Notes: a model not told the origin generated them from the sequence alone. 64,000 nt of DNA from Caulobacter sp. BK020 (GCF_004342605.1 NZ_SLZL01000010.1:62001-126000), one strand, 5' to 3'. Positions 48,660 to 57,501 are shown, counted from the first letter of the stretch. Program-made: numbers and translations.

Positions 48660-49325
48660 ATGAACACCCTGACCGCCGCGCCGGTGGCGCCCCTGCTGGA
48701 CCGTCTGTTCGAGGAGGCCGACGCCGCCTCGCCGATGAGCAGTCCCCTGGCGGCGGCCCTGTCGGTCGAACAGCATCGGCGCCTGATGCAGAGCAAGACC
48801 GACTATCTCGACTTCTACAGCCAGATGAAGGACTTCCCGCTGCCCGTGTCCCGCGAGACCGGCCTGCTGCTCTACATGCTGGCCCGCAGCCGCCACGCCC
48901 GGACGATCGTCGAGTTCGGGACCTCGTTCGGCGTCTCGACCCTCTACCTGGCCGCGGCCTTGCGCGACAACGGCGGCGGCGTGCTGATCACCAGCGAGTT
49001 CGAGCCGTCCAAGATCGAGCGGGCCCGGGGCAACCTGAGAGCCGGCGGCCTGATCGACCTGGTCGAGATCCGCCAGGGCGACGCCCTGCAGACCCTGAGC
49101 GTCGACCTGCCCGAGACGGTCGACCTGTTGCTGCTGGACGGCGCCAAGGCGCTGTATCCCGACATCCTGAGCCTGGTGGAAAGCCGCCTGCGGCCGGGAT
49201 CGCTGATCGTCGCCGACAACGCCGACTACAGCCCCGACTACCTGGCCCGCGTGCGCTCGCCGGCCAGCGGCTACCTCTCCACGCCGTTCGCCGAAGACGT
49301 CGAGCTGTCGATGCGGATCGGGTGA
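48660..49325 (+). CDS. Class I SAM-dependent O-methyltransferase-like protein, 221 aa
   Basis: It carries the SAM motif 'RTIVEFGTSFGVSTLYLAAALRDNGGG' near residues 80-105, 'VLITSEFEPSKIERARGNL', and 'VDLLLLDGAKALYPDILSLVESRLRPGSLIVADNA' near 155-190, the pattern of catechol-O-methyltransferase-like enzymes, but the metal-binding Asp/Asn site is incomplete. Divergent from the TetR gene, so it is probably its target; possibly involved in resistance or secondary metabolite modification. Confidence 0.8.
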   Translation: MNTLTAAPVAPLLDRLFEEADAASPMSSPLAAALSVEQHRRLMQSKTDYLDFYSQMKDFPLPVSRETGLLLYMLARSRHARTIVEFGTSFGVSTLYLAAALRDNGGGVLITSEFEPSKIERARGNLRAGGLIDLVEIRQGDALQTLSVDLPETVDLLLLDGAKALYPDILSLVESRLRPGSLIVADNADYSPDYLARVRSPASGYLSTPFAEDVELSMRIG

Positions 49326-49353
49326 GGGGGCGACTCAAAGATGCCAGATGAAT

Positions 49354-49480
49354 CCGCTCATCCCGGCGAATGCCGGGACCCAGATGGGATGGCTTTGAGC
49401 CTGACGCCATGAGCGCCGAGCCCTTCCAATCATCCACGCGGCTTCGGGATCTGGGTCCCGGCGTTCGCCGGGATGAGCGG
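49354..49480. repeat. CGCTCATCCCGGCG palindromic element, copy 3
   Basis: Arms 49354-49385 and 49449-49480, one mismatch between them, followed by GTTTTT. It lies between convergent genes and may act as a terminator for the methyltransferase. Confidence 0.8.
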
Positions 49481-49490
49481 GTTTTTAAAC

Positions 49491-51215
49491 CTAACCCTCG
49501 GCCAGCGCCTTGACCCCGCCGCCGTCGCCCGGCGTCACGACGAAGCGCTTGAGCACCCGGGTCTCGTACTGGGGATCGAGGATCGTCGACACCGCGATCA
49601 GCTCGCCAGTCGCCCGGCCGTGCTCGAGGGTCAGCAGCAGGAAGCCCTTGGCGGCCTGGTCGGTGAACTTCACCTCCTTGTTGCGCGCCACGTAGGCCGG
49701 GCCCAGCGGAACGCCGGGCAGGTAGTCGCCATAGCCGGGCGAGGTCACCGAGGTGACGCCGAACTCGGCCGCAACCCGCGTGGCGCCCGCGTCGTCCCAC
49801 AGCTCGTTGACCCAGAAGGCGTGGCTGTCGCCCGACAGCACCACCGGCCGGGCCTTGTAGGCCTTGAAAATGTCGTGGACCCGGGCCCGGTCGGCCGGAT
49901 AGCCGTCCCAGGCGTCCAGGTTGCCGGGCAGGCCGGCCTGGGACAGGGCCCGGCTCTCCTCCACCGGCTTGGCGACATAGGCGGGCAGCTTGGCCAGCAG
50001 GGCCGCATAGGCCGCCTCGCCCAGGGTCGCCTTAAGGTCGGGCGGGACCACCCGGGCCATCACCACCTGGTTGCCCAGCACCTGCCAGGCCGTGCCGGCC
50101 TTCATCGAGGCGTCGACCTCGCGGGCCAGCCACTGCTCCTGGCCCTGGCCCATCATCCGCCGGTCGGGATCGGCCAGCTTGGCGGCGAAGGCGGCCAGGT
50201 CGGGCTTGCCGTCGGCCCCGGCCAGGTCGCGGCCGTAGTCCAGCTGGTGGGTGCGGGCCGTCAGCCGGGTCTCGGTCATCAGCAGGGTGGCCACGTCGCC
50301 GAACTGGAAGCGCCGCCAGGAGGCCTCGGGCAGGGTCCCGGGCGCCGGCTCGCGGATCGGCATCCACTCGTAATAGGCCTTGATCCCGGCCGCCTTGCGC
50401 TTGGCCCAGTCGCCCTCCCCTCCTTGAGAAATCGGGCCGGGCTGGTGGTTCTCGGCCCCGCCGATCCAGCTGTTGTCGGCGGTCTCGTGGTCGTCCCAGA
50501 CCACGATCCACGGCGCGCGGGCGTGGGCGGCCTGCAGGGCGGGATCTGTCTTGTAGAGGGCGTGGCGGCGACGGTAGTCGGCCAGGCTGAGCAGCTCGTG
50601 CGGCGGGTCGGGCGCGCGGGTCCTGGCGGTCGGCGAGGTCATGCCGTAGTCGCCGGGCGCGGCGCCGTATTCGTAGATGTAGTCGCCCAGGTGCAGCACG
50701 GCGTCGACGCGCGGCAGCTTGGCGATGGCGTCATAGGCGTTGAAATAGCCGTTCGGGTAGAGACTGCACGAGACCACGGCCAGCACCACGTCGCGGACCT
50801 GGCCCTTGGGCAGGGTGCGGGTGCGCCCGCCCACGGCCTTGCCGAACGGCTTGCCCTTCCGGACATAGCGGAAGCGGTAGAAGTAGTCGGTCGCCGGCTT
50901 CAGGCCGGTGACGTCGACCTTCACCGTATAGTCACGGGCCGAGACCGCGGTGGCCTGGCCCTGGCGGACGATGGCCTTGAAGCCGGGGTCGGTGGCCACG
51001 TCCCAGCGCACGGCGATCGGCGCGGTCGTGGCCTCGGCCGTGATCCGGGTCCACAGCACCACGCGATCCTCCAGCGGATCGCCCGAGGCGGCGCCGTGCA
51101 GGAAGGCGGCGCGGCCAGCGAAATAGGCCCGGGGCTTGGCCGCCACGGCCTCGCCGGCCGCGCCCGCGCCGCCCAGGCCGAAGAGGGCCAGGGCCCTGCG
51201 TCTGTCGATGGTCAT
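49491..51215 (-). CDS. phoD: Tat-exported PhoD-type alkaline phosphatase/phosphodiesterase, 574 aa
   Basis: An extracytoplasmic Ca/Fe-dependent phosphatase. It has a twin-arginine signal (DRRRALALFG, residues 4-13, cleavage after AVA), an N-terminal fibronectin-like domain (residues 33-120), and the PhoD core: 'LAVVSCSLYPNGYFNAYDAIA' , 'LHLGDYIYEYG', 'WDDHETADNSW', 'VLGNQVVMA' and 'VVLSGDSHAFWVNEL'. GGGGAG lies upstream of the ATG. The gene follows the TonB receptor; both are under a putative Pho box. Confidence 0.9.
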   Translation of the reverse strand: MTIDRRRALALFGLGGAGAAGEAVAAKPRAYFAGRAAFLHGAASGDPLEDRVVLWTRITAEATTAPIAVRWDVATDPGFKAIVRQGQATAVSARDYTVKVDVTGLKPATDYFYRFRYVRKGKPFGKAVGGRTRTLPKGQVRDVVLAVVSCSLYPNGYFNAYDAIAKLPRVDAVLHLGDYIYEYGAAPGDYGMTSPTARTRAPDPPHELLSLADYRRRHALYKTDPALQAAHARAPWIVVWDDHETADNSWIGGAENHQPGPISQGGEGDWAKRKAAGIKAYYEWMPIREPAPGTLPEASWRRFQFGDVATLLMTETRLTARTHQLDYGRDLAGADGKPDLAAFAAKLADPDRRMMGQGQEQWLAREVDASMKAGTAWQVLGNQVVMARVVPPDLKATLGEAAYAALLAKLPAYVAKPVEESRALSQAGLPGNLDAWDGYPADRARVHDIFKAYKARPVVLSGDSHAFWVNELWDDAGATRVAAEFGVTSVTSPGYGDYLPGVPLGPAYVARNKEVKFTDQAAKGFLLLTLEHGRATGELIAVSTILDPQYETRVLKRFVVTPGDGGGVKALAEG

Positions 51216-51298
51216 GTTCAACTCCCCGGGGGCGCCGCTTGGTCGTCTCTCGCGCAGAGACAACAGTGGAATGATGATGTCTGTCCAGCCAGAGCCGG

Positions 51299-53809
51299 CT
51301 ATCGCCGCAGCGAGAACGTCAGGCCGTAATAGCGCGGATTGCCGGCGATGAAGGTCGGGATCCCGAAGCTGTCGCCCGTGTTGCCGGCGTCCTTGACGTA
51401 CTTCTCGTCGGTGGCGTTGGTCACGAAGGCCCCGACCTTCCAGCGGGCGAAGGACGGCTGGTACTCCAGGCGCAGGTCCAGCAGGCCGTAGCTTTTCTGG
51501 AACTCGTCCTGCACCAGGTCGGGGAGCAGGTTGTTCTTCTGCAGGGCCGGGATGTCGTTGTCGTCGTCGAAGAAGGTCTTGGACTGCCAGGCGTAGATCG
51601 GCGTGAAGGTGAAGCGGCCGTTCAGCAGGTCGGCGTGCAGGCTGGCGCCCAGCGAGACCTTGTTGTCCGGCGACAGGCGGAAGCGGTTGCCGTCGCGGAT
51701 GCCGGCCTTGAAGCGTCCGTGGTTGTAGCCGTAGGTCGCGAACACCTCGGCGAAGCTGGCCGCCTGCCAGGTGGCCTGGCCCTCGAAGCCGTAGCTTTCC
51801 GCCTGGCCGGCGTTGGTGGTGATGATCTGGGCGCCTTGGCGCACCGTCGTCTGGAAGTTGTCGTAGCTGTAGAAGTAGACGGCGCCTTCCACATTGAGCC
51901 GCCCGTCCAGAAGCCGGCTCTTGGCGCCGGCCTCGTAGCTGTCGACGGTCTCGGCGGCGACCGGCGTGAACTTGCCCGGCGACATCGGCGCGGCGGGCGC
52001 GGCCGAGGACAGCACCTTGGGACGGCGGCCGCGAGCATAGGACGCGTAGAGGCTGGCGTCGGGCGTCACCTCGTAGCGGCCGACCAGGCGCCAGGTCAGG
52101 CCGTCGTCGGTGAAGTCCTGGGTCGAGACCTGGCCGTTGCCGGTGGTCGGCTGGGCGAACAGGCCGAACATCGGGACCGGATAGGCGGCCGAGGTCGGGA
52201 TATTGGCCGCGCCCGGAACCGCCAGGGCCCCGAGGATCGCCTGGCGCGTCGCCGCCGGCAGGCTGAGCGCGCCGATCGTCCCGCCCAGGATCGAGCGCTG
52301 GCTGACCTGCGAGCCGACGCCGCTGGACTTGTCGTCCTTGGTGTAGCGCAGGCCGGCCGACAGCTCGAAGCGGTCGGTCACATGCCAGGTGGCGTCGCCA
52401 TAGACGTCCCACGACCTCGTCGTGCCGTAGTTGGTGAACTGCTCGGTGTGGACGCCCAGATTGCTGGCGATGCCCTGGGCCACCGCCCCGCTCGCCGCGC
52501 CTTGGGTCAGGCCGGCGACCAGGGTCGACAGGAAGGCGGTGTTGGTCAGCACCGCCGTCGGTTGCGGATTGGGCTTGGTCAGCTGGCCGGTCAGCAGGGC
52601 CAGGGCGTAGCGCTCGTCGAACTGCAGCGGCACGCGGGTCCGGGCGTCCTCGTCGAAATAGCTGACGCCGCCGAACCAGCTGACCTTGCCGCCGTTGTCG
52701 TAGTTCAGGCGCAGTTCCTGGCTGTACTGCCGGCCGCGCGCGTCCTCGGCGAACACGAACATCGGCAGCGAGAAGCCGTCCGGGTCGAACACCTCGTCGC
52801 TGGCGAAGTGGCGGGCGGCGGTGATCGACGACAGGGTCCAGGCGTCGTTGAAGCGGTAGTCGACCAGGGCGGTCGCGCCCTGCACGAAGCGCTTGAGGCC
52901 CAGGGGCGCGCCGCCCTCGAAGCCGTAGCCACTGGACAGGCCGGCCGGGCTGTTGGGGTCGCGGTCGCCCAGGGCCTGGCCGGTGGCGATGTTGGTCGGG
53001 TTGAAGCTGTTGGACTTGAACGCCGTGCCGGTCGGATGGTCGGCCTCGTAGTTGAGGATCAGGTCGGCGTCGAGCTTGGCCGTCGGCGACCAGTGAGCCG
53101 ACAGGCGCAGGGCGCCGGTGTCGGTCGAGCCGAGGTTGCGGCCGCCCAGCACGTTCGGGGTGGCGCCGTCGCGCTCCTTGTAGCGGCCGGCCAGGCGCAG
53201 GGCGAAGGTGTCGCTCAGCGGCACGTTGGCCATGGCCTCGAACAGGCCGTAGCCGTGGTCGCCCAGCTCGGCGCCGACCCGCCAGTCCAGGGCCTTGGGA
53301 TCGGCCTTGTTCTGGATGATGTTGACCGCCCCGATCATCGCGCCGCGCCCGAACAGGGTGGACTGCGGGCCCTTGGCCACCTCGATCCGCTGGACGTCGA
53401 ACAGCTCGACATACGAGCCGCGCGACTTGGAGATCGACACGCCGTCCTGGAACACCGAGACCCGCGGCTCGACCGTCGCCTCGCCGCTGTCGGAGGTGAT
53501 GCCGCGCATCACGAAGCCAGGGTTGTTGGGCGACTGGTTCTGGACCTGGAAGCCGGGGACGAAGGCCGACAGCTTGTCGAACTCCTGCACGCCCAGCCTG
53601 TCGAGCATGGCGCCCGAATAGGCCGTCAGGGCGATCGGCACGTCCAGGGCCTTCTGCTCGCGCTTCTGGGCGGTGACGATCAGTTCCTCGACCTGGCCAT
53701 CGACCGGTTCGGCGGCCAGAGCGCCGGGCTCGGCGGCGTGGGCCGCGCCGGCGCAGAGGGCCAGGCCGCTGACGGCGGTCATGAGCAAGGTGGTGCGGAA
53801 CACGCGCAT
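51299..53809 (-). CDS. TonB-dependent receptor, probably for phosphate esters, 836 aa
   Basis: A signal peptide (residues 1-25, after AHA), the plug start 'VEELIVTAQKREQKALDVPIALTAYSG', 'GFVMRGITSDSGEATVEPRVSVFQDGVSISKSRGSYVELFDVQRIEVAKGPQSTLFGRGAMIGAVNII', and a barrel ending in 'YGLTFSLRR'. It sits 83 nt upstream of phoD on the same strand and behind a Pho box, so it is likely to import phosphorylated organic compounds or the products of PhoD. The ligand is an inference from context. Confidence 0.9.
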   Translation of the reverse strand: MRVFRTTLLMTAVSGLALCAGAAHAAEPGALAAEPVDGQVEELIVTAQKREQKALDVPIALTAYSGAMLDRLGVQEFDKLSAFVPGFQVQNQSPNNPGFVMRGITSDSGEATVEPRVSVFQDGVSISKSRGSYVELFDVQRIEVAKGPQSTLFGRGAMIGAVNIIQNKADPKALDWRVGAELGDHGYGLFEAMANVPLSDTFALRLAGRYKERDGATPNVLGGRNLGSTDTGALRLSAHWSPTAKLDADLILNYEADHPTGTAFKSNSFNPTNIATGQALGDRDPNSPAGLSSGYGFEGGAPLGLKRFVQGATALVDYRFNDAWTLSSITAARHFASDEVFDPDGFSLPMFVFAEDARGRQYSQELRLNYDNGGKVSWFGGVSYFDEDARTRVPLQFDERYALALLTGQLTKPNPQPTAVLTNTAFLSTLVAGLTQGAASGAVAQGIASNLGVHTEQFTNYGTTRSWDVYGDATWHVTDRFELSAGLRYTKDDKSSGVGSQVSQRSILGGTIGALSLPAATRQAILGALAVPGAANIPTSAAYPVPMFGLFAQPTTGNGQVSTQDFTDDGLTWRLVGRYEVTPDASLYASYARGRRPKVLSSAAPAAPMSPGKFTPVAAETVDSYEAGAKSRLLDGRLNVEGAVYFYSYDNFQTTVRQGAQIITTNAGQAESYGFEGQATWQAASFAEVFATYGYNHGRFKAGIRDGNRFRLSPDNKVSLGASLHADLLNGRFTFTPIYAWQSKTFFDDDNDIPALQKNNLLPDLVQDEFQKSYGLLDLRLEYQPSFARWKVGAFVTNATDEKYVKDAGNTGDSFGIPTFIAGNPRYYGLTFSLRR

Positions 53810-53872
53810 CGACTATCCCCTTCGGACGCAAGACTAGAACCTGAGCCGTTAGGCGCGGGCGGTGTCCGCGAT

Positions 53873-53890
53873 ACGACAGACCCATGACGG
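53873..53890 (-). promoter_or_regulatory. Pho box upstream of the TonB receptor/phoD pair
   Basis: On the minus strand: CCGTCAT-GGGT-CTGTCGT, two 7-bp direct repeats 4 nt apart, 12 of 14 positions matching the PhoB consensus CTGTCAT-N4-CTGTCAT. It lies 64 nt upstream of the receptor ATG, in the correct orientation. It also lies close to the rluA-like gene's start on the other strand. Confidence 0.6.
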
Positions 53891-53905
53891 AGCCATGAAC
53901 ACGCC

Positions 53906-54964
53906 TTGATCCCGCCGCCCGCCCCGATCCCGCCGCTCGTCGACGACGAGGTCGACGACCTGGACGCCCCCGATGCGGGCGCCAGCGGCGGCGAGGTCCT
54001 GCGGATCGCCCTGGGCCCGGACCTGGCCGGCCAGCGGCTGGACAAGGCCCTGGCGACCGCCGCTCCGGACCTGTCGCGGGCTCGCCTTCAGGCCCTGATC
54101 GCCGCCGGCCAGGTGTCGCTGGTCGTCGAGGGCGCCGCGCCGCGCCCGATGGCCGACGGCAAGGCCAAGGCCCCGGCCGGACTCTACGCGGTGCTGGTCC
54201 CGCCGCCGGTCGCGGCCGAGCCCGAGCCCGAGGACATTCCGCTCAGCGTGCTCTACGAGGACGCCCACCTGATCGTCGTCGACAAGCCGCCGGGCATGGC
54301 CGCCCATCCCGCGCCCGGCTGCGAGACCGGCACCCTGGTCAACGCCCTGCTGTTCCACTGCGGGGCCAGCCTGTCGGGGATCGGCGGCGTGGCCCGGCCG
54401 GGAGTCGTCCACCGCCTGGACAAGGACACCTCCGGGGTGATGGTGGCGGCCAAGACCGACGCCGCCCACCAGGGCCTGTCGGCCCTGTTCGCCGCCCACG
54501 ACATCGACCGCATGTACCTGGCCCTGACCCGCGGCGCGCCGCATCCTGCCGCCGGGACCATCGAGACCCGCCTGGGCCGCTCGCCACACGACCGCAAGAA
54601 GATGGCGGTGCTGAAGGCCGGCGGCCGCGAGGCGGTCACCCACTATCGGGTCGAGAAGACCTTCGGCGCCGCCGACAAGCCCCTGGCCGCGCGGGTGGCC
54701 TGCCGGCTGGAGACCGGCCGCACCCACCAGATCCGCGTGCACATGGCCAGCAAGGGATCGCCCTGCCTGGGCGACCCGGTCTACGGCGCCGGCGCCCCGG
54801 CCGCGCCGGTCAAGGCGGCGCTGGTCGGGATCGGTTTCGCGCGCCAGGCCCTCCACGCCGCCGTCCTCGGCTTCGTCCACCCGATCACCGGCCAGCCCCT
54901 GCGGTTCAAGACCCCGCCGCCGCCCGACATGGCGGCGCTGGAAGCCGCCCTTGAAGCGCTGTGA
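53906..54964 (+). CDS. RluA-family pseudouridine synthase, 352 aa
   Basis: Isomerises uridine to pseudouridine in rRNA or tRNA. An S4-like region (residues 30-75), then the catalytic domain: 'PLSVLYEDAHLIVVDKPPGMAAHPAPG' near 112-138, motif II 'GVVHRLDKDTSGVMV' with catalytic D172, 'TRGAPHPAAGTIETRLGRSPHDRKKMAV', and 'LETGRTHQIRVHMASKGSPCLGDPVYG' . It begins at TTG 53906; no ATG is in frame before this, and the ribosome binding site is weak. RluD or RluA identity is not decided. Confidence 0.88.
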   Translation: MIPPPAPIPPLVDDEVDDLDAPDAGASGGEVLRIALGPDLAGQRLDKALATAAPDLSRARLQALIAAGQVSLVVEGAAPRPMADGKAKAPAGLYAVLVPPPVAAEPEPEDIPLSVLYEDAHLIVVDKPPGMAAHPAPGCETGTLVNALLFHCGASLSGIGGVARPGVVHRLDKDTSGVMVAAKTDAAHQGLSALFAAHDIDRMYLALTRGAPHPAAGTIETRLGRSPHDRKKMAVLKAGGREAVTHYRVEKTFGAADKPLAARVACRLETGRTHQIRVHMASKGSPCLGDPVYGAGAPAAPVKAALVGIGFARQALHAAVLGFVHPITGQPLRFKTPPPPDMAALEAALEAL

Positions 54965-55058
54965 CGGCGTCCCCAGCTAGACCTTGCCTGGCCGATACAT
55001 TCAGGCCCTAATTCGGTTACAGATCGCGCCCAGTGTGACGGGGTCGGAGGTTTCGTCC

Positions 55059-55772
55059 ATGGTCCCGTCCCGCATCGCCCTCGCCGCCGCGCTCCTGGCC
55101 CTGCCGCTGGTCCTGCCCGGGGCCGCGCTCGCCCGTTCGGCCGACGACGAGGTGGTGACCACCGCCGCCGCCCGCGCCACCCGTCCGCCGACCGAGGCCG
55201 AGCTGGAGAAGGCCAAGGCCGACGCCCAGGCCCGTGACGCGGCCGAACGCGCCAAACCGGCCGCCGTCGACCCGCTGTCGGCCTGGATGGCCGATGCGCC
55301 GCCGGTCCAGGGTGATCCGATCCACTATGCGCCGCGCGCCGAGCTCGACGTGAACGGCTACCCCCTGGACAAGGACGGCAAGCGTCAGGTGCACGGCGAA
55401 GTGGGCGTCAGCGTCGGCACCGGCGGCTATCGCAGCGGCTATGTCTCCAGTCTGATCCCGATCGGCGAGACCGGCACCCTGGGCGTCGCCGTCAGCCAGA
55501 CCGACTTCGGCAAGCACGGCGGCTACGGGTACGGCGGCTATGGCGGCTACGACGGTTACGGCGGCGGATACGGCTACGGCTGGGGCCCGCGCGGCGGAAC
55601 GTCCCAGTCCCTGGCCCTGTCGCTGGACATGCGCGGCGGCGGCGGACGCAGCCGGTCCGACACCCCCGAAGGCTGCGCCCCCGGCTTCCGCGACGGCGAC
55701 CGCTATGTGGAGCCGGTCTGGGTGACGCAGATGCGCGGCGACAAGAGCTGCACGGCGGCGGCCCGCCCCTAG
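55059..55772 (+). CDS. Exported Gly/Tyr-rich protein, 237 aa
   Basis: A signal peptide (residues 1-25, after ALA), an Ala/charged linker (residues 30-70), a domain with 'IHYAPRAELDVNGYPLDKDGKRQVHGEVGVSVGTGGYRSGYVSS', then a Gly/Tyr repeat (GKHGGYGYGGYGGYDGYGG and GYGYGWG near residues 150-175), and a C-terminal domain with two Cys (DTPEGCAPGFRDGDRY...GDKSCT). GGAGG precedes the ATG. Probably periplasmic or surface-bound; no family recognised. The Gly-Tyr run could be adhesive or metal-binding, but this is speculation. Confidence 0.75.
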   Translation: MVPSRIALAAALLALPLVLPGAALARSADDEVVTTAAARATRPPTEAELEKAKADAQARDAAERAKPAAVDPLSAWMADAPPVQGDPIHYAPRAELDVNGYPLDKDGKRQVHGEVGVSVGTGGYRSGYVSSLIPIGETGTLGVAVSQTDFGKHGGYGYGGYGGYDGYGGGYGYGWGPRGGTSQSLALSLDMRGGGGRSRSDTPEGCAPGFRDGDRYVEPVWVTQMRGDKSCTAAARP

Positions 55773-55895
55773 GGCGTCGCACGCAGCCCCGCCCCTGAGA
55801 CCGATCGCCTCGGGGACGAACGGGCGGATCTTGTTCGCCGATACTTAAGAGCTTGCAGTCAAGGTGCCCGCCTCAGGGCGTCATCGGACCGATCT

Positions 55896-56738
55896 ATGCA
55901 GCCGGAAATCACCGCTTTCCACCACCCCGCCACCGGGCGGGTGACCTATCTGATCGCCGATCCGGCCACCCAGCTCTGCGCGTTCGTCGACCCCGTTCTC
56001 GACTACGACCCGCTGACCCAGGCCATCGACACCGGCTTCGTCGACGCCATCATCGCCGATGTCCGCGCCAAGGACCTGGGACCGACCTGGATCCTGGAGA
56101 CCGGCCTGCATACCGACCACCTGTCGGCGGCAGGCCACCTGAAATACGAGACCGGCGCGTCGATCTGCATCGGCGCCCCGGTGCTGGACAGCCTCAAGCG
56201 CCTGGTCCCCGTGCTGGGAAGCGACGGCGTCGACCTGGACGGCTGGGACTTCGACAAGCTGGCCCAGGACGGCGAGGCCCTGCCGATGGGCGGGATCGAG
56301 ATCACCGCCATCGCCCTGCCCGGCCGCCTGCCCGGGGCCACGGCCTACCAAGTGGGCGACGTGGTCTTCGCCGGCTCGGCCCTGCTGCCGCCGGACCAGG
56401 GCCTGGACGACAGCGCCGCCCCCGGGGCCGACGCCGCCGGCCAGCACGCCGCCGCCCGCCGGCTGCTGGGCCTGCCGCCGCAGACCCGCCTGCTGGTCGG
56501 CCAGACCGGCGCGGCCGCCGACGCCTGGAACACCACCGTGGCCGACCAGAAGGCCCGCAACATCGACGCCGGCGACGCCGTGCCCGCCGAGGCCTTCGTC
56601 GCCCGCCGCGCCGCCGTCCTGGCTGCGCCCGGCCCGCTGGCCGCCCCGGCCCTGCAGGTGGGGATCCGCGCCTTTCGCCTGCCCCCGCAGGGCGAGGACG
56701 GCAAGCGCTTCCAGCCGGTCGACATCAGTTCTATTTAA
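55896..56738 (+). CDS. Metallo-beta-lactamase-fold protein with degenerate metal site, 280 aa
   Basis: The overall sequence follows the persulfide-dioxygenase-like (ETHE1/Blh) MBL family: 'VTYLIADPATQLCAFVDPVLDY', 'ILETGLHTDHLSAAGHL', 'LPGRLPGATAYQVGDVVFAGSALL', 'WNTTVADQKARNI'. Compared with the family, the first ligand of HxHxDH is Gly70, the His of PGHTPG is Arg144, the bridging Asp is Ser161, and the final His is Gln203. H72, D74 and H75 remain. It is likely a pseudoenzyme or a differently metallated protein. It stands alone. Confidence 0.8.
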   Translation: MQPEITAFHHPATGRVTYLIADPATQLCAFVDPVLDYDPLTQAIDTGFVDAIIADVRAKDLGPTWILETGLHTDHLSAAGHLKYETGASICIGAPVLDSLKRLVPVLGSDGVDLDGWDFDKLAQDGEALPMGGIEITAIALPGRLPGATAYQVGDVVFAGSALLPPDQGLDDSAAPGADAAGQHAAARRLLGLPPQTRLLVGQTGAAADAWNTTVADQKARNIDAGDAVPAEAFVARRAAVLAAPGPLAAPALQVGIRAFRLPPQGEDGKRFQPVDISSI

Positions 56739-56773
56739 AAACGGACTTGCCTCCCGTCCGACTGCGCGCCTAG

Positions 56774-56807
56774 ATGCTTCGCATACGAAGAACTTGACGC
56801 GAAGCAT
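56774..56807. promoter_or_regulatory. Inverted repeat ATGCTTCGC...GCGAAGCAT upstream of the hotdog gene
   Basis: A 9-bp perfect inverted repeat with a 16-nt centre (56774-56782 and 56799-56807), with a nested CTTCG-CATA-CGAAG. It may be an operator or a leader hairpin for the thioesterase gene whose start is 15 nt downstream. Confidence 0.4.
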
Positions 56808-56821
56808 TGGGAGACACCGCC

Positions 56822-57244
56822 GTGACCGAAGACCGAAGCGCCGAACTGACCGCCGCCCAGGCCGACAACCTGCCGGGCCTGCTGGGCCTGGAATGGACGC
56901 AGGCGGTCCCTGGGCGCGTGACCGGCCGCATGACGGTGGCCAAGCATCACATGGCCCCGAACGGCTTCCTGCACGCCGCCAGCGTCATCGCCCTGGCCGA
57001 CAGCGCCTGCGGCTACGGCTGCGTGGTGTCGCTGCCCGAAGGCGCCAGCGGCTTCACCACCATCGAGCTGAAGTCCAATTTCCTGGGCACCGTGCGCGAG
57101 GGCGGCGGCGTGGCCTGCGCGGCGACCCTGGTCCACGGCGGCCGCAACACCCAGGTCTGGGACGCGGTCGTCACCGCCGAGGCCACCGGCAAGACCATCG
57201 CGCTTTTCCGCTGCACCCAGATGGTTCTCTATCCGAAAGCCTAG
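56822..57244 (+). CDS. PaaI-type hotdog thioesterase, 140 aa
   Basis: A hotdog-fold acyl-CoA thioesterase: 'KHHMAPNGFLHAASVIALADSACGYGCVVSLPEGASGFTTIELKSNFLGTV' with the catalytic Asp/Glu-His region, then 'GKTIALFRCTQMVLYP'. GTG 56822 has GGGAG upstream; TTG 56807 is possible. Located next to the MBL-fold gene. Substrate unknown. Confidence 0.85.
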   Translation: MTEDRSAELTAAQADNLPGLLGLEWTQAVPGRVTGRMTVAKHHMAPNGFLHAASVIALADSACGYGCVVSLPEGASGFTTIELKSNFLGTVREGGGVACAATLVHGGRNTQVWDAVVTAEATGKTIALFRCTQMVLYPKA

Positions 57245-57302
57245 GCCGGCGGGTTCTCGCCCGGAAACCGCGTCCCGCGACACAAAAGCTTGTCACAGGC
57301 TC

Positions 57303-57331
57303 TTGCGCTCTTCGGGCGACGCCGCTAGGTA
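57303..57331 (+). promoter_or_regulatory. Possible promoter of tRNA-Ser
   Basis: TTGCGC, a 15-nt spacer, then GCTAGGTA, about 50 nt upstream of the tRNA. This resembles the Caulobacter housekeeping pattern (TTGaCg...GCTAnAwC), with an imperfect -35 box. Confidence 0.3.
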
Positions 57332-57380
57332 TCCCGCCCTCACTCAAGGCGCGCCTGCGGGCGGCCTGCGAAGACCCCCT

Positions 57381-57501
<121 letters not shown>

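Noticed and set aside
51635-53887. A 750-codon frame antisense to the second TonB receptor
   Set aside because: Same reason: shadow of a GC3-biased gene, with no start context or domain.
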